A DNA stretch of 64,000 nucleotides, taken from Nocardia sp. NBC_00508 (GTDB lineage: Bacteria; Actinomycetota; Actinomycetes; Mycobacteriales; Mycobacteriaceae). A model generated the notes under the pieces. The model was not told where the DNA came from and made no database searches. It saw only the letters and a program-made list of their open reading frames with translations. The stretch covers positions 248,001 through 312,000 of the forward strand of contig NZ_CP107852.1 in assembly GCF_036346875.1 (NCBI RefSeq), given 5' to 3'. The first letter of the stretch is position 1, and each line of letters opens with the position of its first letter. Both the position numbers and the translations under genes were made by a program. Positions 1-8,400 of the stretch are shown piece after piece.

Positions 1-304
1 ATTGCCCGACCGCGGCGAGCGACCCATCGTCCAGCTTCACCGAACCACCTTCTGCGACGCAGATGTGCCGGCCTGCCGCATCGAGCGCCACACCGGGTCC
101 GATCGTCAGGCCCGACACACCGATCGTTGCCGAAACCCGCAGACCTTCAGCGATCCCCCAGCTGTGCAGCGCGGAGGCGTGCGCCCGGACCAGCGGCTGC
201 AGGTACCGCTCGGCGTCGACGCGGCTCTCCCGCAGGCTCGTCGAGCCCTGCCGCGGCTGACCGCTCACATCAACGAAGCTCGTGCGAATCAGTTGCTCTG
301 CCAT
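1..304 (-). CDS. eCIS-associated protein, N-terminal part (runs off left edge)
   Basis: The reading frame starts at an ATG whose complement lies at 302-304 and stays open to the window edge, giving about 101 residues. An AGGGGTGAG stretch precedes the ATG at a usual ribosome-binding distance. The start is 44 bases past the stop of the gpI-like gene, so it is the next gene of the same operon. Near residues 48-80 it has a W-G-I-A-E-G-L motif, then P-G-V-A-L-D-A-A-G-R, a pattern I associate with baseplate or fibre-proximal proteins of contractile particles. Without the C-terminus the role cannot be fixed. A tail-fibre or fibre-adaptor role is inference from its position after the gpI-like gene. 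Confidence 0.6.
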   Translation of the reverse strand, partial: MAEQLIRTSFVDVSGQPRQGSTSLRESRVDAERYLQPLVRAHASALHSWGIAEGLRVSATIGVSGLTIGPGVALDAAGRHICVAEGGSVKLDDGSLAAVGQ

Positions 305-348
305 CAGATCTCACCCCTGAACACTTTCTCCGCCATGTCGATTCGCTC

Positions 349-1938
349 CTACCTGCCCACCGCCGACATCAGCCACGGCCAGGACGCGGCCGGGCGCTGC
401 TGTTCGACGATCTCCGAGACGCCCTGGATTACCGCCCGCTGGTAGTCGACCGAGGTGTCGTCCTCGTCGAAGTGCACGGTGACACCGAACTCGTGCGACG
501 CGGCGCGGAAATTCCGGCGCACCGTGACATCCGGTCCGAGTGCCGGATCATTGGGATCACCGCGATCGGTGAAATACAGTTCACGACCGAACCGCACCAT
601 CGCCGTCGGGAACACCAGACGCCCTGTGCTGCTCGTCCTCTCGATCCGCGGCAGCGCCCCGACGCGCTGTCCCAGCCGCACCCGATATACCGCCGAGGGT
701 TCCACGACCGTGCGCAGGAACGGTTTCGCGCTCGACCGCAGCGGTTTCAATCCGACGTCGAGCACGAGCAGCGACCCGTCGCGGTCCTCGACGATCGCCA
801 CCGGCGCGACGAGCGGATTCTCGCTCGCCGGCAGTTGCGCGAGTTGCCGGACAACGGTCCACGCGCCCGGATTGCTGCGGTCCACCTTCAGCAATTCCGC
901 CGGGGTCGCCGTGCCGTCCTGCTCACGACCATCGGTCACGTACAGGTCGCCCACTTCGGTGACGGTCATCGACAGCGGCGTCATCGCGCCCGTCAATGGT
1001 CTGCGCTTCCACAACGGGGGGTTCGGGATCAGATCAACATCGATGACGTCGGTAATGTCCAGAACCAGCAGATGCCCCGCTTCGAACAGCATCGCACTCG
1101 GCGAATTCAGTTGAAATGCAGCAGGAATCGTGATCCTGGTTGCCGTGAACGGCTGGTCGCGGGTGATGCGGAACAGCTGATAACTGCCCGCGCGCAGGTC
1201 CAGGACGTACAACGCCCAGTTCGGCGCGGCCGGATCGACAGCGAGCGCGACCGGGTGCTCCCACCCGGGTGCGCCCAGCATGCGCGGTTTCGGTGGCGCA
1301 CCGGTGAAATCGGCGAACTCACCGGTGCGAGTCATCCGCCACACACTCGCGGGCTGCGTTGCCGCCACATTGGTTCCCGGTTCGCCCGAATCGCCCACGA
1401 CGAGTGTGCCGTCCGGTGTCACGGCGAGACATTCGGCACTCACCAGACCGGGATAGATCTCGGTGCCCTGCGGAAACCGGACGGGGCCGTGCGTGACCAG
1501 TGCCCGGATCGGGGCGATGCCGCCGCCCGGGATCCGGCAGAACAGCACCTTGGCCGCGTCGTCGATGGTGATGCGCTGGCGAGCGGCGTTCGCACTGTAC
1601 AGGTCTAGGTAGCGCGCCAGCCCGGCCCGGCTGCCCCGTTGTCCGTAGATGCCGACGATCTCGCCGATTGCCCTGCGCCGCATGGCATCGTCCCATTTCG
1701 GTTGCAGGTCGAGACCCACGAGGCTCCCGAGCCAGGGCAGCAAACGTCGTTCGACCGTCGCGGGATCGAAGAGCGTATGCAAGATGTCGATGCGCTCGGT
1801 GATCGCCCGGTGCGGTGCGGCTACGTCGTCGTCACGGCCGCTGAGAATCTTCTCGAAGACCTTCAGCAGCGCGTCGAGATCCGCATTGTCCCGGTAGATC
1901 CGTGGCAGATGGGCGAAGTAGGAACTGGGCGCGGTCAT
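349..1938 (-). CDS. gpI-like eCIS baseplate protein fused to a beta-propeller-like domain (Afp12-like)
   Basis: 529 residues. Residues 1 to about 180 resemble the phage tail protein I / Afp12 family: an N-terminal 'LPRIYRDNADLDALLKVFEK' segment, then a pattern around W-L-G-S-L-V-G-L and Y-G-Q-R-G-S. This family closes the baseplate and links it to fibres. Residues about 190-470 are different: repeated blades with G-x-L-x-V-x-D or G-D-L-Y-V-T-D motifs typical of NHL or SMP-30-like beta-propellers. The C-terminal 50 residues return to a compact helical region. The ATG overlaps the stop of the baseplate J gene by 4 bases, so translation is probably coupled. The propeller could be a surface-binding module on the particle; that is inference. 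Confidence 0.8.
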   Translation of the reverse strand: MTAPSSYFAHLPRIYRDNADLDALLKVFEKILSGRDDDVAAPHRAITERIDILHTLFDPATVERRLLPWLGSLVGLDLQPKWDDAMRRRAIGEIVGIYGQRGSRAGLARYLDLYSANAARQRITIDDAAKVLFCRIPGGGIAPIRALVTHGPVRFPQGTEIYPGLVSAECLAVTPDGTLVVGDSGEPGTNVAATQPASVWRMTRTGEFADFTGAPPKPRMLGAPGWEHPVALAVDPAAPNWALYVLDLRAGSYQLFRITRDQPFTATRITIPAAFQLNSPSAMLFEAGHLLVLDITDVIDVDLIPNPPLWKRRPLTGAMTPLSMTVTEVGDLYVTDGREQDGTATPAELLKVDRSNPGAWTVVRQLAQLPASENPLVAPVAIVEDRDGSLLVLDVGLKPLRSSAKPFLRTVVEPSAVYRVRLGQRVGALPRIERTSSTGRLVFPTAMVRFGRELYFTDRGDPNDPALGPDVTVRRNFRAASHEFGVTVHFDEDDTSVDYQRAVIQGVSEIVEQQRPAASWPWLMSAVGR

Positions 1939-4061
1939 TGGTCGAGCTCCGCCTCGACGTCGTGCCCGCCGAAACAGACGAGCTCATAGTCGGCCACCCG
2001 CACCAAGCTCGGTGAGTCGACTGCCAACGCGAACGGCCGGTGCTTGCTGTTGTCCCATGAGTCCGGCCCTTGGTGGTATGGCGGTGGTGACACGGCGGTC
2101 AGCTTCAGGTCGTTGATGTAGCCGACGTTGTCGTCGGGTTTTATCGCGCGGTACACCTCGGACGCGTAGAGGTGCTGCCCGATCTCCCAGCCCCGTCCGG
2201 CGCTTCCGCCACGGACCGGATGCAGGAATGCCGCGATGTGCGCCTTGATCGCGGTTTCCACGTCCTCGACCGTGGTGATGTGGCCGCTGGCAATGGCGCC
2301 GGGGAAGACCCGGGCACGGACGAACACCTTCACCGCGACATACTTCGGGCCGCCGACATGCAACGCCGCGGTCACGTCGCGGCGGTCGTCCAGCGCCGAG
2401 ACGACCTGCTGGAGCAGCGCGACGTCGGGTGCCGGACGGTCGCGGTCCGGGCCGTCGAACGGCACGACGAGGACGTGCACGTTGCCAGGAGCACGGAGCA
2501 AACCGGCAAAGGTCCACGGCCTGCCCGACTTTTCGACGCGAGCGGGCAGGCACCGTGCATGCGCGATCCGGGGCGAGACCTGCGCGGTCAGGAACTCGTA
2601 ATCCTTTGCGGTAACAGCGCGGTCGCGGGTCCGCAGCAGTCGTGGCGCACGGGCCTTTGTCTCGTCGATCGGCTCCTCGTCGTGCCCGCCGCTGCCGCGA
2701 ACCAGGTTGCCGACGGCCGCGACGTCGGCGATCCCTTCGGCGAGCATCGTGATCGCTCCGGCCGCCACATTGCCTGCGGCGCCTGATGAGACGTAGCGGT
2801 AGACGGCGGTCACAGCCGCGCCGCGCTGCGGAGAGGAAGTCCCTTCGGGCTGACCAAAGGTGAGCTCACCGGCGGACGAGTCGAGACGATACGACCTCGG
2901 ACCAACCGCGCCGTCATCGGCGAGATGCCACGGCGTGCCGTCGACCCGAACCTCCACATGCCCCAGCGGCGCTGGGCCGTCGGTGTCGACGTAGACCGGC
3001 CGGTTCCGCAACTGCATCGTCTGCGGGTGGCCGGTCGCGGTGCCGACGATCTCCGCGCCGCCTCGTCCCGCCGTCAGCGCGGTGCTGGCGGGGACGGTGT
3101 TGAGCAGCAGATGACGGACCCACACGGACTGCTTCGCCTGCGTGTCGTTGCGAACGACGATGCCGATCCAACGCCGTGCCGGATCGTCGGGCCCGGCGCC
3201 CGCCGGACGGCGGACCCAGTCGTTCGGCCGCTGCGCAGTCCACGGCGCATCCGCGCGAATTCGCAAGCGGGCAACACCGATTCGTGACGGCCCTACCGTC
3301 GCCGGTGCGGCATCCACCGTGAGCTCGGGCCAGTCATGTGGATCGGTCGCCGGATTCGGATGGTGCGGATCGGCGTTGGCGGTGCTGGAGTAAGTCCAGG
3401 TCAGCCGCGCGAGGTCGCCCGGAGCGGGGTCCTCGTTCCCTGCGATCGCGAACTCGACCTCAACGTACAAGTCGAGTGAACCCGCCTGCTGCATGAACGC
3501 TTTCGACAGACCGAGCAGCACGGTTGCGGCCCGCTGGTTCGGCGGCACGAGCTCGAATCTCGCCCCCGGATGCTCCGCGCCGGTCACCGAGGCGGTCACG
3601 TCAACCGGTGTCCGGCCCGGATCCACCGCCGCGAAGGCGAGTTCGACGGCGGTCGGCAGTACCTGCACCTCCATCTCGGTGGAGAACAGGACCGGTGGCT
3701 GCGCTTCGGTGCCCTTCGTCTGCGCGAGGGCGCCTTTCGGGATCGTGGGTGAACGGCCCTCGACCGGGGTGAAGGTGAGCAGCGTCCGTGCGGGCACGGC
3801 TGCCGCGCGGGTGATCCCGAGCAGCCGTAGGAATGCGAGATGGTGCTTGTCGGGGACCTGGTTGAGCCGGTATATCAACTGCTCGACGAGGTAGGCGAAC
3901 AGCTCCACCAGGGTGATGCCCGGGTCGCTCGGCGCCCGCGAGGTCCATTGCGGCGCGTACTCCGGGATCAGCGCGAGCGCTTCGGAGACAAGGTCGGCCC
4001 ATCGCCGGTCGTCCAGGTTCGGCGGCACCAGTCGGCCGCGCTCGGCTCCGGGGGCGGTCAC
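1935..4061 (-). CDS. baseplate J-like protein (Afp11-like)
   Basis: 708 residues. This is the large wedge component that forms the baseplate ring around the spike in contractile particles. The N-terminal region holds a D-D-R-R-W-A-D-L motif, then 'PGITLVELFAYLVEQLIYRL', the hallmark opening of putative baseplate assembly J proteins. The middle has a beta-rich insert with a Y-V-D-T-D-G element and an R-A-P-R-L-L-R-T-R-D-R-A-V-T-A-K-D-Y-E segment typical of this family. The C-terminus carries an H-P-V-R-G-G segment followed by a region ending in G-Y-I-N-D-L. The start overlaps the stop of the gp25-like gene by 4 bases, and its own stop overlaps the gpI-like start. Confidence 0.9.
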   Translation of the reverse strand: MTAPGAERGRLVPPNLDDRRWADLVSEALALIPEYAPQWTSRAPSDPGITLVELFAYLVEQLIYRLNQVPDKHHLAFLRLLGITRAAAVPARTLLTFTPVEGRSPTIPKGALAQTKGTEAQPPVLFSTEMEVQVLPTAVELAFAAVDPGRTPVDVTASVTGAEHPGARFELVPPNQRAATVLLGLSKAFMQQAGSLDLYVEVEFAIAGNEDPAPGDLARLTWTYSSTANADPHHPNPATDPHDWPELTVDAAPATVGPSRIGVARLRIRADAPWTAQRPNDWVRRPAGAGPDDPARRWIGIVVRNDTQAKQSVWVRHLLLNTVPASTALTAGRGGAEIVGTATGHPQTMQLRNRPVYVDTDGPAPLGHVEVRVDGTPWHLADDGAVGPRSYRLDSSAGELTFGQPEGTSSPQRGAAVTAVYRYVSSGAAGNVAAGAITMLAEGIADVAAVGNLVRGSGGHDEEPIDETKARAPRLLRTRDRAVTAKDYEFLTAQVSPRIAHARCLPARVEKSGRPWTFAGLLRAPGNVHVLVVPFDGPDRDRPAPDVALLQQVVSALDDRRDVTAALHVGGPKYVAVKVFVRARVFPGAIASGHITTVEDVETAIKAHIAAFLHPVRGGSAGRGWEIGQHLYASEVYRAIKPDDNVGYINDLKLTAVSPPPYHQGPDSWDNSKHRPFALAVDSPSLVRVADYELVCFGGHDVEAELDQ

Positions 4062-4456
4062 GGCAATCCTCCCAGGCTGAAAACAAATGTCGTAGCCAAC
4101 AAAGCCGAGCCGCCACGCGGGTGGTAGCGGACGGTGACGACCAGTGCACCGACTTCCACGTCGTTGACGACGTCGACACCGACCAGGTCGATGCGCGGCT
4201 CCCAGGTCGACAGCGCCGATTCCACATGCAGGCGTGCGAGATTCGCGGTGGCCGGATTGTTGGGCGCGAACGCGAGGCTGTGCAGATCGCAGCCGAAATC
4301 CGGTCGCATCGCTCGCTCGCCCGGACTCGTGCCGAGCACGACGCGGATGGACTGATCCAGGATGTCGACGTCCGCGGCTTCGGCGAGGCCGCCGAGGTCG
4401 GTGAACATCGGCGGGAATGCCGCTGCGCGGCCGTAGGGATCGATGTGCGCGCTCAT
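4058..4456 (-). CDS. gp25-like baseplate wedge protein (Afp9-like, GPW family)
   Basis: 132 residues, the usual size for the small gp25/GPW family, which bridges the baseplate to the first sheath ring. Recognisable features are an I-D-Q-S-I-R-V-V-L-type helix, then 'GERAMRPDFGCDLHSLAFAP', the conserved core of gp25-like proteins. An R-I-D-L-V-G-V motif and a closing beta strand follow. It lies between the PAAR-like and baseplate J genes, as in other eCIS operons. The start is 4 bases past the PAAR stop. Confidence 0.9.
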   Translation of the reverse strand: MSAHIDPYGRAAAFPPMFTDLGGLAEAADVDILDQSIRVVLGTSPGERAMRPDFGCDLHSLAFAPNNPATANLARLHVESALSTWEPRIDLVGVDVVNDVEVGALVVTVRYHPRGGSALLATTFVFSLGGLP

Positions 4457-4460
4457 CGGC

Positions 4461-4823
4461 TCAGCCCGCCGTCAGGATGGTCTGCTCGGGTGACACGATC
4501 AGCCCGGCCTCCGGATTCTCGGGTACACCGGTGGTGGTGCCGTCGAATCCGCGCTGCCCGAGCACCATTTCGCCGTCGACAGTGAGCAGCGCGACCACGC
4601 CTCCGGTCGCTGTGGCATGCGTGCATTTCTCCGTGCCCGCCGGGTTGCCGTCCACCAACACACAACTATCTTCCGGAACCGGCACGTTCACGATGCTCTT
4701 GCCGGTCAGCACGCCGAATCCCGAAACTGTCAGGCGCATAGTTCCTTTCACGCGGATCGGCAACGCCGGCGTGACCGGGTGCCCGCAGGTGATCACGCTC
4801 GCTTCGGTCAGCACCGGGTTCAT
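4461..4823 (-). CDS. PAAR-like spike tip protein (Afp10-like)
   Basis: 120 residues. Small beta-rich protein with an early 'CGHPVTP' segment and a later V-D-G-N-P-A-G-T-E-K-C-T-H segment, giving paired Cys/His residues that could bind a metal as in PAAR-like tips. Such proteins sharpen the VgrG-like spike and can carry effectors. It directly follows the spike gene with a 4-base overlap (ATGA), which fits a tip-spike pair. It has no extra effector domain. The family call rests on residue pattern, size and gene order. Confidence 0.75.
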   Translation of the reverse strand: MNPVLTEASVITCGHPVTPALPIRVKGTMRLTVSGFGVLTGKSIVNVPVPEDSCVLVDGNPAGTEKCTHATATGGVVALLTVDGEMVLGQRGFDGTTTGVPENPEAGLIVSPEQTILTAG

Positions 4824-6319
4824 GGCGTCGGTCCGCTCACGTCCATGCCTTGCAGCACTTTCACCTTCACGTTGACCGCCTTCATCTCGATGTCACCGCT
4901 CGCGGTGAACGTGAGCGAGCTGCCCGTCTTGTGCGTGATCGAGATCTGGCCGGGCCCCGCGCCGGGCGGCGGCGGGTCGACCAGGCTGCGCAGACTGCCC
5001 AGCACGACGGGGTTGGCGAACTTCCCATGTTCGAACGCGACCACAACCTTGTCGCCGGGATCGGGCAGGAAGAGCGTCCCGCTGAGTTTTCCGGCCAGCG
5101 GGGTCATCATCGGCGCCATCATCAGATCCGGCACGTCGGAGAACCACGGGAAACGCACTCCGACCTTGTTCGTCAGCGGATCGACGACCATGACCTCGGC
5201 GATGACCACGCCTGGATACGACTCTTCCTGATCCGGCGGTGGTGTTCCGCCGATCGCTTTGCGCACCAACTGCATCACGCCCGCCCCGGCTCGCTGCGTG
5301 ACCTCGAACTCGGTGCGGTATCCGCGCCGGTCCAGCGTGTGGGTCACCTTGCTGAGCCGGTACATCCCGCTGAATCGTTTGCCGACGCCGCGGACCGACA
5401 CGAAGGTGTTGGCCCGCAGCTGCGGCAGGCCGATGCACGAACCGTGTGCCTCGTACATGCCGTCGAGCAGCTGCTGCAGCAGGGCCTTCGCGAGTGCGAA
5501 GGCGTCGACAGGCGACTTCACCGGCCGGCCGCGCAGGACCCGGCGTCCGAGCGAGGTCAGCGCGGACAACGCGTTGCTGCCGAGCCGTTCCACGATGCTG
5601 TCGAGATCGAGTGCGGCGGTGCTCATCATGCCGACGATGCTTTGCGCGAGCTCCTCGTTGTAGCCCCGCACCACCTGGATTCCCGCGAGCTTCGCATTAC
5701 CGACCCGCGGGCTGAAGCTGGTGAGGTTACGACCCCATTCGAGTTCGACGGCCTCGATCTGCGGGCGTGGGTAGCGGAAGAACAGTTTGTCCCACCACAC
5801 ATACACGTCGAAGAAGTTGTCCGCCGCTCGGCGTTTCAACAACGCCATGTCTGTGGTCGTCTGCGGCAGCACCGTGTGGGTGAACGGTGACGGGTCGACA
5901 ATCGGGATCAGCCCCGCCTCGAGCGCGATCTGTGCGGCAACGGCGCTGTCATTGACGAACCGGAATGCCGGACGATCCGGAATATCATGTCGCAACCGCA
6001 GCGAGCGGTCGTACGCGACGATCGTGATGGTCGGCGGCCCGGTATGCGGAAAGTCCGGTTCGATCGCGGCGATTTCGCCGAGCATCATCGGAAAGGTCCG
6101 GTTGCCGTAACCGAGGTGGATCTCGACGTTCTTGCCGAGCTCGAACAGCGGCGAGTCCGTGAACCGGTTGTTCGCGTTGTCCAGCACGATCGTGACCATG
6201 TCGGCGAGCTCGGTGCTGTTGTCGTAGCGGACGCTGATCAGATGGCGCATGACATCGGCGGCCAGACTGACGCCGCTGATCCGGATGTCCGCGCGTGGGA
6301 CATACGTGTCGAGCTTCAC
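4820..6319 (-). CDS. VgrG-like spike protein (gp27-gp5 fusion, Afp8-like)
   Basis: 499 residues, starting at a GTG (complement 6317-6319) whose GTGA overlaps the stop of the LysM gene. An in-frame extension further upstream would run through the LysM gene and is not needed. Residues 1 to about 330 resemble the gp27/phage late control D hub: D-x-A-N-N-R-F-T-D near residue 48, an H-L-G-Y-G-N motif near 70, and repeated beta modules. From about residue 375 an OB-fold gp5-like part follows, with 'VRFPWFSDVPD' and 'LPDPGDKVVVAFEHG' motifs and P-V-V-L-G-S-L near 435. The C-terminus is a short beta-helix stub (I-T-H-K-T-G-S-S-L-T-F), as in VgrG-type spikes. No lysozyme or effector extension is visible. 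Confidence 0.9.
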   Translation of the reverse strand: MKLDTYVPRADIRISGVSLAADVMRHLISVRYDNSTELADMVTIVLDNANNRFTDSPLFELGKNVEIHLGYGNRTFPMMLGEIAAIEPDFPHTGPPTITIVAYDRSLRLRHDIPDRPAFRFVNDSAVAAQIALEAGLIPIVDPSPFTHTVLPQTTTDMALLKRRAADNFFDVYVWWDKLFFRYPRPQIEAVELEWGRNLTSFSPRVGNAKLAGIQVVRGYNEELAQSIVGMMSTAALDLDSIVERLGSNALSALTSLGRRVLRGRPVKSPVDAFALAKALLQQLLDGMYEAHGSCIGLPQLRANTFVSVRGVGKRFSGMYRLSKVTHTLDRRGYRTEFEVTQRAGAGVMQLVRKAIGGTPPPDQEESYPGVVIAEVMVVDPLTNKVGVRFPWFSDVPDLMMAPMMTPLAGKLSGTLFLPDPGDKVVVAFEHGKFANPVVLGSLRSLVDPPPPGAGPGQISITHKTGSSLTFTASGDIEMKAVNVKVKVLQGMDVSGPTP

Positions 6320-6972
6320 GACGCTCGCCTCCCTGGAATCGTGATGCGCTGCCCCGCACGGAGATTCATCGGATCGGCGATGCCGTTGGCGTCGGCGATC
6401 TCGCGCCAGCGGAACGGGTCGCCCAGATAGCGCGCGGCCAGGCCGGAAACGGTGTCGCCCTCCACCAGCACATGCACCCGGGCATCGACCACGTTGTGTA
6501 CGGTGGGCGCACCGACGAAGAAGCCCTGGCGCACGGTCAGATCCACACGAACGAACTCGGTGAACTTCACCGACATCCGTGCCCGCACCGGAGTGCCGTT
6601 GGGCAGGAACATCGTGAATCGCTGATCCGCCTCGGACAGTACACAGGTGAAACCGAAGCTGCCCATCACGAAGACCAGGACGGGCGGAGCGAAGGTTCCA
6701 GTCGCCGGGCTCAGCAATGCCGTGATCCGCTGGGTGTGCTCGCGGACATCGGTGGCGGTCTCGTAGGTGTCGAAGAACAGGTCCATGCTGAGCACCCGTG
6801 CCTGTCCCCGGACGTACTGCACCGGTGACACCCCGAGCCCGGGGATCGGGATCTCGGCGATCTCGTTGCGCTGCTCGACCCGGTACTCCTCCGGGTTGTA
6901 CATGACCGGGATCCGATCTCCGGTCGTGGAGTTCACGATGGTCGCCTTCGCGAGCTGGGCGGACACGCTCAC
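6316..6972 (-). CDS. LysM-containing tube initiator/hub protein (Afp7-like)
   Basis: 218 residues. Residues 1 to about 155 form the tube-initiator-like domain ('MYNPEEYRVEQRN', then V-S-P-V-Q-Y-V-R-G-Q). Residues about 168-214 are a LysM domain with the V-x-E-G-D-T-V-S-G-L-A-A-R-Y-L-G-D and A-D-P-M-N-L-x-A-G-Q-x-I-x-I-P pattern. In eCIS particles this protein adapts the inner tube to the spike hub. The LysM here is a structural adaptor rather than proof of peptidoglycan binding. It overlaps both neighbours by 4 bases, showing tight operon packing. Confidence 0.9.
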   Translation of the reverse strand: MSVSAQLAKATIVNSTTGDRIPVMYNPEEYRVEQRNEIAEIPIPGLGVSPVQYVRGQARVLSMDLFFDTYETATDVREHTQRITALLSPATGTFAPPVLVFVMGSFGFTCVLSEADQRFTMFLPNGTPVRARMSVKFTEFVRVDLTVRQGFFVGAPTVHNVVDARVHVLVEGDTVSGLAARYLGDPFRWREIADANGIADPMNLRAGQRITIPGRRAS

Positions 6973-7883
6973 GCACCTCGCTCGACGTCGCTCTTGATCC
7001 GCCGCATCAGGTCCCGGTACAGCCGTTCGGACAACTGGTCGAGATCCGGCGCACCAGGGGCGGTGCTTGTCTGGATCGGCATGCTCCGTTCGGGGTGCGC
7101 CGCCATAGGCTTCGCCCTGGAGCTGGTGACTTCCGAGGTCGCGGGGCTGTTTCCGGATGGGAAGGGTGCGGACCGCAGCGGGATGCGCGCGCCCGACGAT
7201 GAGTGCATCGCCGAGCCATTGTCCGTGCCCGAGGGCGAATGCATCGCCGGGCCGCCGTGCGACCCCCTGCCCGCCGACGCCGACGGACTCGATCCTGCTG
7301 CGGCGGAGGCGGCCGCCTCGTGCTCACCGGCCGCTTGTTCCTCGCGCGCGATGCCGAGCTCGGTCGAGCGGTCCCATGCGGCCGCGGTTCCCGGCGCCGC
7401 GGCCGCGTGCCACGCCTCATGGGCGAGCAGCGCGAATCCGTCGGGTTCCTGCGGTGCGAATCGACCCGAACGGAAATGGATCTCATCGCCGACGGTCACC
7501 GCGTCCGCACCATGCGCCCGGGCCAGTCCGTCAGCGGTACGGTCGTCGTGCACGGTCAGCCCGGGCAGATCCGGCCCCACGATCGGGCGTAGCAGCTCGA
7601 CGATGTCGCCGGACAGCGCTCGTCCGCTCGGCATCTCGCCATCCGGCGGTGCGGGCCAGCTCGGTTCGTCCGCCGGCGGGTCCTGCATTGGGACGGGATC
7701 GCGAACCACTGCCTCGACGCGTTCCCGGATGCTGCCCGCGGGCCGGGGCAGGCTTTCGCTTCGCGCACGCACAAGCTCGGCCGCCGTCTGCCACGGCGAG
7801 TGCACGGTACGCCGGTCGGTCAACACTCGAACCTGCTCGCGGAGCTGCTCACCGAGCGTCCGCTGCGCGACGGTATCCGGCAC
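6969..7883 (-). CDS. eCIS core DUF4157-type protein with HExxH motif
   Basis: 304 residues from a GTG at 7881-7883, preceded by a strong AAGGAGGA site. Residues about 88-165 match the DUF4157 'eCIS core domain': alternating hydrophobic strands, a G-D-E-I-H-F-R segment and a HEAWH motif at 155-159 that fits the HExxH zinc site of metallopeptidases. The rest is disordered: a helical N-terminus and a Ser/Ala/Gly/Pro-rich stretch (about 180-275) before a helical tail. DUF4157 proteins are commonly linked to eCIS loci, often fused to effectors. Here no toxin domain follows, so it may be a processing or assembly factor. That role is inference. Confidence 0.75.
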   Translation of the reverse strand: MPDTVAQRTLGEQLREQVRVLTDRRTVHSPWQTAAELVRARSESLPRPAGSIRERVEAVVRDPVPMQDPPADEPSWPAPPDGEMPSGRALSGDIVELLRPIVGPDLPGLTVHDDRTADGLARAHGADAVTVGDEIHFRSGRFAPQEPDGFALLAHEAWHAAAAPGTAAAWDRSTELGIAREEQAAGEHEAAASAAAGSSPSASAGRGSHGGPAMHSPSGTDNGSAMHSSSGARIPLRSAPFPSGNSPATSEVTSSRAKPMAAHPERSMPIQTSTAPGAPDLDQLSERLYRDLMRRIKSDVERGA

Positions 7884-7896
7884 GGCCGTTCCTCCT

Positions 7897-8046
7897 TCAG
7901 TCCAGTGCGACCGCTGTCGCCAGCCAGCGGCGTCGTTCGGCGTGGTCCAGTTCCATCAGTTCGGTGTGGGTCCAATGGACGAGCTGTCCGAGTCGGGCGA
8001 CCTCCTGGTAGACCCGGTCCAGGGGGTAGCCGTCGATTCCCCCGGC
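7897..8046 (-). CDS. DUF6760-like small eCIS piece without a visible start codon
   Basis: A second reading frame, offset by -1 from the preceding gene, stays open to a TGA at 7897-7899. It encodes a convincing 'YPLDRVYQEVARLGQLVHW' segment, then a T-E-L-M-E-L-D-H-A-E-R-R-R-W-L motif, the helical pattern I recall for DUF6760 proteins of eCIS operons. No ATG, GTG or TTG was found in this frame near its beginning; the first candidates are CTG codons. The frames would join if one G were added to, or the ribosome slipped back one base at, the GGGGG run at 8039-8043. This could be a frameshifted fusion, an unusual start, or a sequencing error. The start coordinate given is arbitrary. Confidence 0.55.
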   Translation of the reverse strand, partial: AGGIDGYPLDRVYQEVARLGQLVHWTHTELMELDHAERRRWLATAVALD

Positions 8047-8396
8047 GGTGGCGCCTCCGCGAGGAATTCGATACTGCAGTGCGGGCAGGTGATCTCGATC
8101 CGGCGCGCGGACAACCCGTTTATGTGGTTGTAGAGCTCCTGCAGATGGGTCAGATCCTGGGAGAACAAGCCCTCGATGACGCCGGGATTGATGTCGGTGA
8201 TCGTGCCGATCCGGATCACCACTCGGGACAAGAGGATGACGATGAGATACGTCGGCAGTGCACGAACCCGTGGGTCCTTCATCGGCAGGATCTCGTCCGC
8301 GGCGGTGGCCAGCCGCATCACGCCGTGCCGGTGCAGCGTGCCGTCGGAATCGAGATAGCCCATCGGCAATTCGAATTCGTGCTCGGTGACGTACAT
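7956..8396 (-). CDS. eCIS hub/assembly chaperone-like protein with CxxC motif
   Basis: 146 residues from an ATG at 8394-8396, only 4 bases after the tube gene stop. Residues 1 to about 120 look like a real conserved protein: 'HRHGVMRLATAADEILPMKD' near the N-terminus, then a hydrophobic R-A-L-P-T-Y-L-I-V-I-L-L-S-R-V segment, and an I-T-C-P-H-C motif near 107. This resembles small T4-like tail or hub assembly proteins found between the tube and the spike genes. The last ~26 codons (low-complexity S/T/P) overlap the DUF6760-like frame and look like out-of-frame translation. The natural product may therefore be a frameshift fusion with the next piece. Confidence 0.65.
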   Translation of the reverse strand: MYVTEHEFELPMGYLDSDGTLHRHGVMRLATAADEILPMKDPRVRALPTYLIVILLSRVVIRIGTITDINPGVIEGLFSQDLTHLQELYNHINGLSARRIEITCPHCSIEFLAEAPPPGESTATPWTGSTRRSPDSDSSSIGPTPN

Positions 8397-8400
8397 GACC

